64,000 bases of DNA from Subtercola vilae (lineage in GTDB: Bacteria; Actinomycetota; Actinomycetes; Actinomycetales; Microbacteriaceae), in the NCBI RefSeq assembly GCF_004923255.1, contig NZ_QYRT01000002.1:62001-126000 (forward strand). The letters are read 5' to 3'. Under the pieces are notes generated by a model that was given only the letters and a program-made list of their open reading frames with translations, was not told where the DNA came from and searched no databases. This document shows positions 1-8,022 of the stretch, in pieces. Position 1 is the stretch's first letter; every line of letters starts with the position of its first letter. A program made the position numbers and the translations under genes.

Positions 1-2132
1 GCCTGTAGTTGTTCTGCATCCACCGTGTCGGTGGGGATAGCGAGCTGGCCCGAATCGTAGAGCAGATTGTTCAGCAGGATCTGCCCCGGAAGCATGGGCA
101 GAAACGGGAGTACGACTGAGGCGACTGAGGCGCTGAACATGTTGCCGAAATTGCTCGAGCTGCCCATCAGCACATATTTGATGGTGTTGGCAAAGATTCG
201 GCGCCCCTCGATGACACCATCGGCGAGAACGCCGAGGTCTTTGTCGAGAAGGAGCACGTCGGCGGCGTCTTTGGCGACGTCTGCCGCGGTCTCAACCGAG
301 ATACCGATGTCGGCCTGGTGCAGGGCCAGCGCGTCGTTCACTCCGTCTCCGAGAAACGCGACTGCCCGCCCAGTGTGCCGCAACGCTGTGATCACACGGG
401 CTTTCTGTTCTGGTGACACCCGCGCGAATATTGTCGCAGCCGCCGCCGCGATCTTCAGGTCGGCGTCGGTCATCGCGTCGATATCGCTGCCCGTGAGAGT
501 GCCCCCTGAGCTGAGTCCGATGTCTTCGAGCACCTTCTCTGCTACGAGAGCGTTGTCTCCGGTAGCAATTTTCACGCTCACGCCCAGCTGTCGAAGCCTC
601 TCGAGCGAGTCGCGAGCATCAGGTTTGGGCTTGTCGAGAAAGACCAGAAACCCGGCCAGGGTAAGGCCGATCTCATCGGTGGCGCTCAGGTGCCGCACCT
701 CCCCCGCAGCTTTCACCGCAACCGCAACAACACGCGCGCCAGCTGAGTATTGGCTGCTCAGCAGCGCTTGAGCCGATGCGGGAACATCAGTGCAGATTCG
801 AAGAACGTCTTCGGGTGATCCCTTCGTGACGATGAGCCGCTGCCAGGGTTCCGGGCACTCGACGAGGGCGGTGGTCATGCGTCGTTCGTGGTCGAAGGGC
901 AGCGAGTCGATTCGACGGTAGGTCTCGGGATGCACTGCCGCAGACAGTGGTGAATTCCACAGCGCCGCATCCAACGGATTCAAACCGATCGTAGAGACGG
1001 GCAGGGCGGTGAAATCGGTCTCGGTAGCCAGGAGACCGAGCTCGAGCACTCGCTCGATGGAGATCGCCTTCTCGTTCACAGCTAGCGCGGCGGTGAAACT
1101 GATCCGCCCTTCGGTGAGCGTGCCTGTCTTGTCGGTGACGAGCATGTCCATGTCGCCGAGGTCTTCGATGCACACCAGACGCTTCACCAGCACCTTGCGT
1201 TTAGCCAGAGCCCGAGAACCTGTTGCCAGGCTGGCGCTGACCACGGCGGGCAGCAGTTGAGGGGTGATGCCCACCGCTATGGCCAGCGAGAACAGCAGGG
1301 AGTCGATCACAGAGCGGTGAAGAAGCAAGTTCGCTGCGAAGATGAGGGTCGTCAAGATGACCGCCACCTCGAGCAGAAGCACCGAGAATGTGCCGAGCCC
1401 GCGCTGAAACTCGGTCTGGGGCTGCTGGGTGCCGAGCCCCACCACGATCTGTCCGAACTCGGTCGCCGGCCCGGTGGTGATGACGATACCCGTCGCGGTT
1501 CCTGACTGGATGATCGTGCCCATCAGCACGCACGAACTGAGTTCGCCCACCCCGACACCCGGCGGGCATGGAGCCGGGGCCTTTTCGACCGGCAGCGACT
1601 CACCGGTCAGAATGCCCTCGTCGCACGACAGATTGCGCGAATCGAGGAGTCGGATGTCGGCGGGCACCACGGCGCCGATCGACAGTTCTACGACGTCTCC
1701 GGGCACCAGCCGGGTGACGTCGATCTCGACTGCGTGCCCGTCGCGGAGGGTGACCGCCGTGTGCCGCACCTGATCGTGCAGGGCATCCGCAGCACGTTCT
1801 GCACGAAACTCGTTCACGAACCCCAAACCGATGCTGGCCACCAGAATGACACCGATGATGAGGGAATTCGTACCCTCGCCAACAAAAACGGATACCCCCG
1901 CTGCGACGAAGAGCAGCAAGAGGATAGGGCTCTTCAGTTGGCGCCCGAGCACCCTCCATGGGTGAGCGCGGTGACTTCGCAAAGCATTTGGTCCGTCCGA
2001 CCGCAGCCTGGCCTCGGCCTCCACGGCAGTGAGCCCATCTCGTGTGGAGCTGACAAGGGCGCAGGCCTCATGCGGTTCGATCGCTGCCGCAGCGCCGAGT
2101 CGTGATCGCGCCGACGTCGCCACTTCGCTCAC
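1..2132 (-). CDS. mgtA: Magnesium-type P-type ATPase (P3B), partial, C-terminus beyond window
   Basis: A membrane cation pump of the Mg2+-importing P-type ATPase family. The 710 residues present show the actuator TGES motif (176-179), the phosphorylation motif DKTGT with Asp334, and the hinge motif GDGVND (595-600). The segment LLNNLLYD followed by a serine/glutamine context near the cut end is typical of MgtA-type pumps, which is why Mg2+ is preferred over Ca2+. The frame is open to position 1, so the last membrane helices are missing. The GTG start overlaps the stop of the upstream stress protein (GTGA), so translation is probably coupled to it. Mycobacterium tuberculosis also has a P-type ATPase (CtpF) in its DosR regulon, so the placement fits a dormancy island. 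Family assignment is firm; transported ion is inferred. Confidence 0.9.
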   Translation of the reverse strand, partial: MSEVATSARSRLGAAAAIEPHEACALVSSTRDGLTAVEAEARLRSDGPNALRSHRAHPWRVLGRQLKSPILLLLFVAAGVSVFVGEGTNSLIIGVILVASIGLGFVNEFRAERAADALHDQVRHTAVTLRDGHAVEIDVTRLVPGDVVELSIGAVVPADIRLLDSRNLSCDEGILTGESLPVEKAPAPCPPGVGVGELSSCVLMGTIIQSGTATGIVITTGPATEFGQIVVGLGTQQPQTEFQRGLGTFSVLLLEVAVILTTLIFAANLLLHRSVIDSLLFSLAIAVGITPQLLPAVVSASLATGSRALAKRKVLVKRLVCIEDLGDMDMLVTDKTGTLTEGRISFTAALAVNEKAISIERVLELGLLATETDFTALPVSTIGLNPLDAALWNSPLSAAVHPETYRRIDSLPFDHERRMTTALVECPEPWQRLIVTKGSPEDVLRICTDVPASAQALLSSQYSAGARVVAVAVKAAGEVRHLSATDEIGLTLAGFLVFLDKPKPDARDSLERLRQLGVSVKIATGDNALVAEKVLEDIGLSSGGTLTGSDIDAMTDADLKIAAAAATIFARVSPEQKARVITALRHTGRAVAFLGDGVNDALALHQADIGISVETAADVAKDAADVLLLDKDLGVLADGVIEGRRIFANTIKYVLMGSSSNFGNMFSASVASVVLPFLPMLPGQILLNNLLYDSGQLAIPTDTVDAEQLQ

Positions 2133-3037
2133 GTGACATTTCCGACCACAATCGTCGGTGCCGGGAGGCTGGTGAGAATGCCGTGACTTGTCGAACCGAG
2201 AAGCAGCCGGCGAAGGCCGTGGTTCTGGCGGCTACCGACGACAAGCAGCGACGCTGACTGGGCCTCGCTCACCAACGCTTCTACCGTGTCTGCGTGGCAC
2301 AACAGGCCGGTCACCGCCAGCGACGGAAACGCCAGACGAAGCCGGTCGACGGCAGCGTTCAGAACAGCGCGGTTACCCCGTTCCAGTTCATTGCGGGTGC
2401 GCGAGTCGATGAATGTCTCCTGCCAGATCGGAGGTTCACGCCAGACGCTGATGACGCGTAGCTCGAGCCCGAGAAGCGCCGCCTCCGACGCAGCAAACAG
2501 TGCTGCGGTCATCGCTGTCTCAGTTCCATCGACGGCAGCCATGACACCCTGCCGGGCTTGAGCGTCTGGAGCTGGAATGACAGCCACTGGGCCGTACGCG
2601 GTGCTCGCCAGAGTGATGCCCAGCGAATTGCGGGCGCGCGATCCTCCTGGCCCGGCCGGCGCACCGAAGACGAGCAAAGTTTCGGGCGCGCTGAGGCGCA
2701 GAATCTCGTCGTGCACGTTTCCGTTCGAGACATGCACGACGATGTCAAGCGCTCGGTTCGTGAATCGAATATGGTCTGCGGTCGTTTCGAGAAGTTCGGT
2801 GGCGGCACCGACTTCGGCTTGGGTGGCAGGGTGAGCGTCGTCGTTCGTCTGCGGGTCGATGACGTGCACCAGCGTCAGCGTCTGGTCGTGCGCACTCGCG
2901 TATTCGACGGCCCACGCGGCAGCGGCATCGTCGGCGCCATATTCGCCGATGCAGAGAACGGCGCTACGGTCGGCGGCCCGAGAGGCTGCCGCAGGGAGCT
3001 GCGACGCCGACGGGGTGGACTGTGCGGAGGGATTCAT
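2129..3037 (-). CDS. Universal stress protein, tandem Usp domains
   Basis: A cytoplasmic UspA-superfamily protein of 302 residues with two Usp folds, about residues 25-160 and 164-300. Domain 2 opens with the GVMAAVDGTE strand-loop and ends with a VGSRQNHG...LLLGS segment, a slightly altered version of the nucleotide-binding G-2x-G-9x-G(S/T) motif; domain 1 is more degenerate. The ATG at 3037 was chosen because it has an AGGAG eight bases upstream; an in-frame ATG at 3079 touches the stop of the preceding Usp gene and is the alternative start. It is the middle gene of a tightly coupled usp-usp-mgtA unit. Tandem Usp proteins are typical members of actinobacterial hypoxia regulons; the exact biochemical role is unknown. 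Confidence 0.88.
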   Translation of the reverse strand: MNPSAQSTPSASQLPAAASRAADRSAVLCIGEYGADDAAAAWAVEYASAHDQTLTLVHVIDPQTNDDAHPATQAEVGAATELLETTADHIRFTNRALDIVVHVSNGNVHDEILRLSAPETLLVFGAPAGPGGSRARNSLGITLASTAYGPVAVIPAPDAQARQGVMAAVDGTETAMTAALFAASEAALLGLELRVISVWREPPIWQETFIDSRTRNELERGNRAVLNAAVDRLRLAFPSLAVTGLLCHADTVEALVSEAQSASLLVVGSRQNHGLRRLLLGSTSHGILTSLPAPTIVVGNVT

Positions 3038-3078
3038 GCTCTGGCTCCTCGAAAAGCGATGGCGGGCGTGGGAGTTCA

Positions 3079-3942
3079 TCAGGTGGCCGTAGCGTATGCG
3101 GGGGCATCGACAGCCATGATCGCGGTGGGCACAGCGAGGTTCATCAGCACGTCGTGCACGGTGTGGCCAAGTACTCGACCCGCTGATCCTTCGTGCTGGC
3201 TCTGCCCGAGAACCAGCAGCAGCGCTGACGCAGATGTTTCGATCAGTCCTTCCGCCGTTGGGCGACGGATGCTTCGCGTTCTGATGGTGAGGGCGGGTTC
3301 GACGGCGCGCGCGATGGCTTCGGCCGCGGCCAGCGTTTTGTCGGCACGAAGCGCTTGAAGCATCGACCGATTCGTGTGAGCCGTGAACGTCTCGTCGGCG
3401 ACGTCGGGCAGAGTCCAACAGTGAACGATGCTCAGCCTGCTCCCCGTCGATGCTGCTTCTCGGGCAGCGAAGGCCAGTGCCGTCCGGTCGAGCTCAACGC
3501 CTTTGACGCCCACAACGACGCCGGTGTGCGAGCTTCTACCCGAACTGGAGGGTACGAACACGACCGGGCAGTGGGCCGCCGCGGCGAGCTGAATGAACCG
3601 CGAGCCGTAAACGCGACCCTGCACGAAGCCCGTCTTGTGGGTACCGATCACGATCGCGGCTGCGCCGCCCGAGGTCGCTTCGATCAATTCGTTGAGGGTG
3701 TCTCCGACGCGCAGTTCAGATGACACTGTGACGTGTGGAGCCGCGAGGCGTGCTGTGTGGGCATGGTCGGCCAAGCGTGCCGATGCAACCGAAACGATAT
3801 GTGCGTCATGCGAGTCGGTGACCGTCATCACGTGGGTGAGCACGACTTCGGCGTTGTCGACGCCACTGTGGTCGAGCGCCCACGACGTTGCAGCCCGACT
3901 GGGTGCGGATTCGTTGATACCGACGATGATGTTGCCGCTCAT
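3079..3942 (-). CDS. Universal stress protein, tandem Usp domains
   Basis: A 287-residue protein with two UspA domains. The first starts at residue 4 (NIIVGINES) and ends at the CPVVFVPS strand, the second starts near residue 149 (GVVVGVKG) and ends at PTAIMAV. Both carry GT/GQ loops near the usual nucleotide site, but the second glycine motif is imperfect (GQSQHEG). It is the first gene of the usp-usp-mgtA unit and is transcribed away from dosS. A DosR-box-like site lies at 4021-4034, about 80 bp upstream, so hypoxic induction by the neighbouring regulator is likely though inferred. Confidence 0.9.
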   Translation of the reverse strand: MSGNIIVGINESAPSRAATSWALDHSGVDNAEVVLTHVMTVTDSHDAHIVSVASARLADHAHTARLAAPHVTVSSELRVGDTLNELIEATSGGAAAIVIGTHKTGFVQGRVYGSRFIQLAAAAHCPVVFVPSSSGRSSHTGVVVGVKGVELDRTALAFAAREAASTGSRLSIVHCWTLPDVADETFTAHTNRSMLQALRADKTLAAAEAIARAVEPALTIRTRSIRRPTAEGLIETSASALLLVLGQSQHEGSAGRVLGHTVHDVLMNLAVPTAIMAVDAPAYATAT

Positions 3943-4020
3943 GGTTACTTTCTTCTTTCACGCACGCGTGGTTGCGGTTCTGGTACCTTCCAGCGTGACC
4001 GCTGTCAGTCGCCGAGTGCA

Positions 4021-4034
4021 GAGGCTTTGGTCCT
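4021..4034. promoter_or_regulatory. DosR-box-like site A, between usp and dosS
   Basis: On the minus strand this reads AGGACCAAAGCCTC, close to the DosR consensus half GGGACTWWAGTCCC and to the natural variant GGGACCAANGNCCC type. It lies between the divergent usp-usp-mgtA unit and dosS-dosR. A possible -10 hexamer for dosS (TACACT, 4067-4072) is about 40 bp downstream on the plus strand, so the site could activate either or both directions, giving autoregulation. It is called from similarity to the four other sites in the window and to the published consensus; binding is not shown. Confidence 0.5.
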
Positions 4035-4138
4035 GACATTGCTGCCGGTCGCTGCCCCGGCCGCGCTACACTCGGGGTACCGGGGTTGGTCGTGGGCAAC
4101 GAACCGCGGGGGCGTCAGCTATCCGAGGCGGTATCTGC

Positions 4139-5839
4139 ATGACTGGTGAAGAGTTTCTCTCCTTTCCCGACGCGCAGCGCGGGCAACTCGACCAAGCCAT
4201 CACCGATCTCGTTGGCAAAGCCCGAGACGTGCTCTCCACCCAGGGCAGACTTCGCGCTCTGCTCCGAGCGAATCAGGCCGTCGTCGAACAGCTCGACCTT
4301 CCGGTGGTGCTCGAGCGTATTGTCGCGGCCGCTGTCGAACTGGTGGGAGCACAGTATGGTGCTCTCGGGGTGCTGTCACCGCAGGGCGGTCTCGAACAGT
4401 TCATCAATGTGGGAATGACACCAGAAGACATTCGTGTCATCGGCCACCTACCCGAAGGCCATGGGCTGTTGGGCGCGTTGATCGATGATCCTCGACCCAT
4501 TCGGTTGGAGCAGCTGTCTGCTGATTCTCGCTCCTCTGGCTTTCCGGTGGGCCACCCGCCGATGGGTAGTTTTCTGGGTGTGCCGATACGGGTGCGCTCA
4601 GAGGTGTACGGCAATCTGTACCTCTCGAACCAGGCATCCGGTTCGTTCAGCGCCGAAGATGAGCAACTCGTTACGGCGTTGGCAGCAACAGCGGGAGTGG
4701 CGATCGAGAACGCACGCCTGTTCGCCGAAACGCGGCGTCGCCAGCGCTGGTCGGCAGCATCGGCTGAGATCACGTCGGCGCTGCTGTCTTCTGATGACAC
4801 CGATCTGATTTCTGTGGTGGCAAGCCGCGTTCTTCCGCTGGCCGAAGCAGACCTCGTCTTCGTGCTCGTACAGAGCGACAGGCCGGATACCCTGATTGTC
4901 GAAACGGTTGCAGGTACCGACCCGCTGGTCCACGCCGGCCAGACACACCAGATCTCGACATCGCCTCTCGGCGGCGTGCTCGAGGGCGGCCAACCTCGGT
5001 TGTTCGGCTCTGGTGAGTTGAAACTGAGATTTTCGGCAGACCTGCACGCTGGCCCGGCGATGACGATCCCGCTGTTCTCCGACGGTGTCGCCAGCGGCCT
5101 CATGGTTGTCGTCCGTACCACCGAGAGGCTCCCGTTCATCTCGAGCGACCTCGAATTGGCGGCGGATTTCGCCGGCCAGGCGAGCTTGGCGATGGAGCTG
5201 GCCCGGGCTCGCGCAGACCGTCAACGTTCGGCCCTGCTCGAAGACCGGGCGCGCATTGCACGTGACCTGCACGATCACGTGATTCAACAGATCTTCGCGA
5301 CGGGCCTCGAACTGCAAAGTGTTGCGGGTGGCCTTCGTTCTCGCTCCGACTCCGATCGCATCGTTCAGTCGGTGGCCAACCTCGATTCGAGTATCGCCCA
5401 GATTCGCACCATCATCTTCGCGCTTTCTGGGCGCCCGGCCAGTTCTGAGCAGACAATGCGGCACCGGATGCTCGACCTCATCAATGAACTCGGTGCCGGT
5501 TTCATCGACACCCCGCAGGTCACTTTTGCTGGCCCGGTCGATCTGATCATCACCGACGAGTTGGCCGACGACGTCGTTGCCGTGTGCCGCGAAGCGCTGA
5601 CGAACATTGCCAAGCACGCGTCAGCGACGAAGTCCAGTATGACGCTGCACGTCTTGGGTGACGAGGTGGAGCTGGTGGTGCGTGACAACGGGGTCGGCAT
5701 TCCAGCTGCCGGCCGCCAGAGCGGGCTGAGAAATCTCCGAAGGCGGGCAACCGACCGCGGGGGTTCTTTCACTGTCACGTCAGCGCCGGGCGAAACCGCC
5801 CTCTTGTGGCGCGTACCCCTCCCCGAGGTAGAAGGCTGA
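4139..5839 (+). CDS. dosS: DosS/DevS-type GAF sensor histidine kinase, haem site conserved
   Basis: A 566-residue cytoplasmic sensor kinase: GAF-A about 55-195, GAF-B about 222-355, HisKA_3 dimerisation domain about 368-430, HATPase_c about 475-562. In GAF-A, His139 in GHPPM aligns with haem-ligating His149 of M. tuberculosis DosS, and Tyr161 aligns with its distal Tyr171; GHLPEGHG and FLGVPIRVR segments are also shared. The kinase core has the phosphoacceptor His378 in RDLHDHV, the N-box EALTN and the DNGVG and SGLRNL ATP-lid motifs. These features predict a haem-based O2/NO/CO or redox sensor that phosphorylates the adjacent DosR. It lies three bases before dosR, sensor first, the reverse of the mycobacterial order. 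Haem binding and ligand specificity are inferred from the alignment. Confidence 0.92.
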   Translation: MTGEEFLSFPDAQRGQLDQAITDLVGKARDVLSTQGRLRALLRANQAVVEQLDLPVVLERIVAAAVELVGAQYGALGVLSPQGGLEQFINVGMTPEDIRVIGHLPEGHGLLGALIDDPRPIRLEQLSADSRSSGFPVGHPPMGSFLGVPIRVRSEVYGNLYLSNQASGSFSAEDEQLVTALAATAGVAIENARLFAETRRRQRWSAASAEITSALLSSDDTDLISVVASRVLPLAEADLVFVLVQSDRPDTLIVETVAGTDPLVHAGQTHQISTSPLGGVLEGGQPRLFGSGELKLRFSADLHAGPAMTIPLFSDGVASGLMVVVRTTERLPFISSDLELAADFAGQASLAMELARARADRQRSALLEDRARIARDLHDHVIQQIFATGLELQSVAGGLRSRSDSDRIVQSVANLDSSIAQIRTIIFALSGRPASSEQTMRHRMLDLINELGAGFIDTPQVTFAGPVDLIITDELADDVVAVCREALTNIAKHASATKSSMTLHVLGDEVELVVRDNGVGIPAAGRQSGLRNLRRRATDRGGSFTVTSAPGETALLWRVPLPEVEG

Positions 5840-5842
5840 ACC

Positions 5843-6481
5843 GTGATTCGAGTATTTCTGTTAGACGATCATGAGTTGGTGCGACGCGGTATTGCCGCGC
5901 TTCTCAGTGCCGAGCCTGATATCGAAGTTGTCGGCGAAGCCGCAACCACGGCGCAGGCCCGCACGCGTATCGCTGCGACCCTGCCCGACATCGCAGTTCT
6001 TGACGTTCAACTGCCCGATGGCAACGGCATCGATCTGTGCCGCGATCTCCGATCGCAGCATCCCGAGCTGGGGTGCCTGATGCTGACGGCGTTCGACGAC
6101 GATGACGCAATCTCGGCAGCCGTTCTGGCCGGCGCGGCAGGCTACGTGCTGAAAGACATCCGGGGCAGCGGGCTGATCGACTCGATTCGGGCGGTTGCCG
6201 CGGGCCGGGTGCTTCTCAGCCGAACAGTGACGAAACGCGTTGTGCAACGGCTGCAATCGACGGCAGAAGCTGATCCGAGGCTCGGCTCCCTGAACCCTCG
6301 CGAACGTCAGGTACTGACCCTCATTGCTGACGGGTTGACCAACCGTGAGATCGGCGTCGAGCTGTCATTGGCAGAGAAGACGGTCAAGAACTATGTGTCT
6401 GGCCTGCTCAGCAAACTCGGGCTGCAACGGCGCACCCAGGCGGCGATCTTCGACCTGCAGGCACGCACCCGCGACGCCTGA
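5843..6481 (+). CDS. dosR: DosR/DevR-type response regulator
   Basis: A 212-residue NarL/LuxR-class regulator. The receiver domain (about 1-118) has the acidic pocket DD at 8-9, phosphoacceptor Asp54, Thr82 and Lys104, all at the same numbers as mycobacterial DevR/DosR. The C-terminal HTH (about 148-210) keeps Lys179, Lys182 and Asn183, which in DosR contact the target box, within the stretch LAEKTVKNYVS. The start is GTG, preceded by a good Shine-Dalgarno AGGTAGAAGG. It is co-transcribed with dosS. The presence of DosR-box-like 14-mers around the neighbouring stress and fermentation genes supports its role as the regulator of this island. Confidence 0.94.
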   Translation: MIRVFLLDDHELVRRGIAALLSAEPDIEVVGEAATTAQARTRIAATLPDIAVLDVQLPDGNGIDLCRDLRSQHPELGCLMLTAFDDDDAISAAVLAGAAGYVLKDIRGSGLIDSIRAVAAGRVLLSRTVTKRVVQRLQSTAEADPRLGSLNPRERQVLTLIADGLTNREIGVELSLAEKTVKNYVSGLLSKLGLQRRTQAAIFDLQARTRDA

Positions 6482-6485
6482 ATCA

Positions 6486-6500
6486 CAGCCTGCGGGGCTG
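6486..6500. terminator. Weak hairpin after dosR
   Basis: CAGCC/GGCTG with a five-base loop lies five bases after the dosR stop, between convergent dosR and the short aldehyde-dehydrogenase-like gene. The stem is short and no T-run follows on either strand, so this is only a possible terminator. Confidence 0.25.
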
Positions 6501-6525
6501 CCCCTGACTCTCTCGAGACAGCCGA

Positions 6526-7191
6526 TCAGACCTCTACAGGTTCGTTCTCTAAGCGGCTGTAGAACGACATCAGCGCTCTTCGATTGCTGGTGGCGCCCGA
6601 TCTCACCCACGGCCGGTCGTTCATGAACGCATTCTCGGGGGTGAGAATCACAATCGCTGTCTCGGGGCCCCGCCCGCCCCATCCGGTCTGCTCACTCAAG
6701 ACGGTGAAGACGCCGTTCGGCAACACTCCGTGCAGCGCCGCGATCATGGCGATGAGGCTGGGGTGGGGCTGTTCGAACAGTGCGAGCTCGACGCAGTTGC
6801 GGGCGGCCAGTGCCGCCGCCACATTTTCGGCCACCGTCTGAGGGTCGCACGACGGTGCGCTCACAATCAGGGCGGTACCGATCGGTCGCGGTGTGCTCAC
6901 AACCTGCTGGCCGAGGATGACCGCGGTGCTGCTGTCGCCGACTTCGGTGAAGCTGTGCACGAAGCTCTGAAACTGGCCGGCCGCCATCTCGCCGTCGGGA
7001 TTCGTGTGCAACAGCTCGGCGACTCGACAAAAGGTCGCCGCGAGATGGGAGGCAGAACTGTGCCGCCACAGCTCCTCTGCGTTTTCGTCCAACGCAAACA
7101 GGGCAGGGAACGTGTCGGCAGGGTGCGGGAGGAAGCTCGCTTTACGCAGCCTGGTCTCGCGGGTCGGGCGGAGATGTGTTGCGGTTGTCAT
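6526..7191 (-). CDS. Short protein resembling the N-terminal half of an aldehyde dehydrogenase
   Basis: A 221-residue protein without a firm family. Residues about 115-185 (PIGTALIVSAP, then ALAARN and LPNGVFTVL) follow the layout of the NAD-binding part of aldehyde dehydrogenases ([27 protein letters not shown] in the full enzyme at 8429), and the upstream helix-rich part resembles their N-terminal region. The conserved Asn is replaced and the whole catalytic half with Glu and Cys is missing, so it cannot be a normal enzyme. It is not an obvious pseudogene: the frame is intact and ends cleanly. ATG at 7191 is chosen as the first Met of the conserved part; GTG at 7200 is possible. It is divergent from a usp gene across DosR-box B. 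Family assignment is tentative. Confidence 0.6.
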   Translation of the reverse strand: MTTATHLRPTRETRLRKASFLPHPADTFPALFALDENAEELWRHSSASHLAATFCRVAELLHTNPDGEMAAGQFQSFVHSFTEVGDSSTAVILGQQVVSTPRPIGTALIVSAPSCDPQTVAENVAAALAARNCVELALFEQPHPSLIAMIAALHGVLPNGVFTVLSEQTGWGGRGPETAIVILTPENAFMNDRPWVRSGATSNRRALMSFYSRLENEPVEV

Positions 7192-7305
7192 GGTACTCAC
7201 TCTCGGTCTCGCATTCAGGTGGCATAAGAGGTCAATGCACCGGATCAGGCGTGCAAGATTTCTGCCGGCGAAGCCATACTGACAAAGCCGGGTACGTCTG
7301 CGGCA

Positions 7306-7319
7306 GGGTCGTTGGTCCT
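7306..7319. promoter_or_regulatory. DosR-box-like site B
   Basis: On the minus strand this reads AGGACCAACGACCC, matching the pattern of site A at 11 of 14 positions and the DosR consensus core. It is about 82 bp upstream of the usp gene at 7401 and about 115 bp upstream of the divergent aldehyde-dehydrogenase-like gene. Either gene could be the target. Called by motif similarity only. Confidence 0.55.
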
Positions 7320-7326
7320 GCACTTT

Positions 7327-7369
7327 CGCGCGCGCCGCTTCGCGCGCGGCTTCGTGCGTCGGTCGCACG
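7327..7369. other. Two consecutive GC-rich hairpins in the usp leader
   Basis: Two perfect inverted repeats follow one another: CGCGCGCG (7327-7334) with 7341-7348 around a six-base loop, and CGTGCG (7353-7358) with CGCACG (7364-7369) around a five-base loop. They lie between DosR-box B and the usp start at 7401, so they would be in the mRNA leader if transcription begins near the box. They may stabilise or attenuate the message, or insulate the divergent gene; no T-run follows. Confidence 0.4.
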
Positions 7370-7400
7370 CAGATCGTGCAGGTGACCTTGTGCCCTACCG

Positions 7401-7922
7401 ATGACGCCGCACACCGACAAAACTCAAGACATGACGAAGACACTCGAAAATACAGCGACACCGGCACCGAGTACCCGCACTGCGGCACGTATTCTGGTGG
7501 GAATCGACGGGTCGGAGCAGAGCATCGATGCGCTGCGCCGAGCCGTTCGTTTGGCTGGTTCGCTAGACGCGCCGGTGCATGCTGTGATCACGTGGCGTGC
7601 CCCCGTCTCTTTCGGTGGCCTCGCCAACTACGAAACCTCACCCGAGACCGACGCCACGAATTCACTGAGGCACGTGACAACCGCCGTCTTCGGCGCCCGA
7701 ACCCCGGAGTGGTTCACGCAGTCGGTGCTCGAGGGGGTGGCGGCCCACGTATTGGTCGCAGAAAGCGTCGGATCGCAGATGCTCGTTGTCGGTCATCACG
7801 GCCACGGCGCTCTCGCAGACCTCCCCCTCGGCTCGGTCAGTGCGGCCTGCGCCCTGCGCGCTCACTGCCCTGTGCTCATCATGCACGACGTACGTTCGGC
7901 CGGTGCAGCCGAATTCAGCTGA
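7401..7922 (+). CDS. Universal stress protein, single Usp domain
   Basis: A 173-residue UspA protein. The fold starts near residue 29 (RILVGIDGSE) and ends with the intact nucleotide motif GHHGHG...LPLGS, the G-2x-G-9x-G(S) signature of ATP-binding Usp proteins. The first about 28 residues are a polar extension; ATG at 7431 is an alternative start and neither has a strong Shine-Dalgarno. It closely resembles the usp at 14720 in layout and sequence (shared GIDGSE, RAVRLAG, AHCPVL), suggesting a duplication within the island. DosR-box B and two hairpins precede it, and a Cys-rich small protein follows. Confidence 0.88.
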   Translation: MTPHTDKTQDMTKTLENTATPAPSTRTAARILVGIDGSEQSIDALRRAVRLAGSLDAPVHAVITWRAPVSFGGLANYETSPETDATNSLRHVTTAVFGARTPEWFTQSVLEGVAAHVLVAESVGSQMLVVGHHGHGALADLPLGSVSAACALRAHCPVLIMHDVRSAGAAEFS

Positions 7923-8022
7923 CAACAGGCCGCGAGTGGGAGTGGAAAAAAGCTACTCTGCCGCAAATGTCAACCGGGTGAATGTGGAATCGCTCCTGTC
8001 TATCGTTTTGTCAGTGGAGATC

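Noticed and set aside
4598-5617. A 339-residue antisense frame within dosS
   Set aside because: The sense strand encodes conserved GAF and kinase motifs; the antisense product is low-complexity Arg/Gln-rich.
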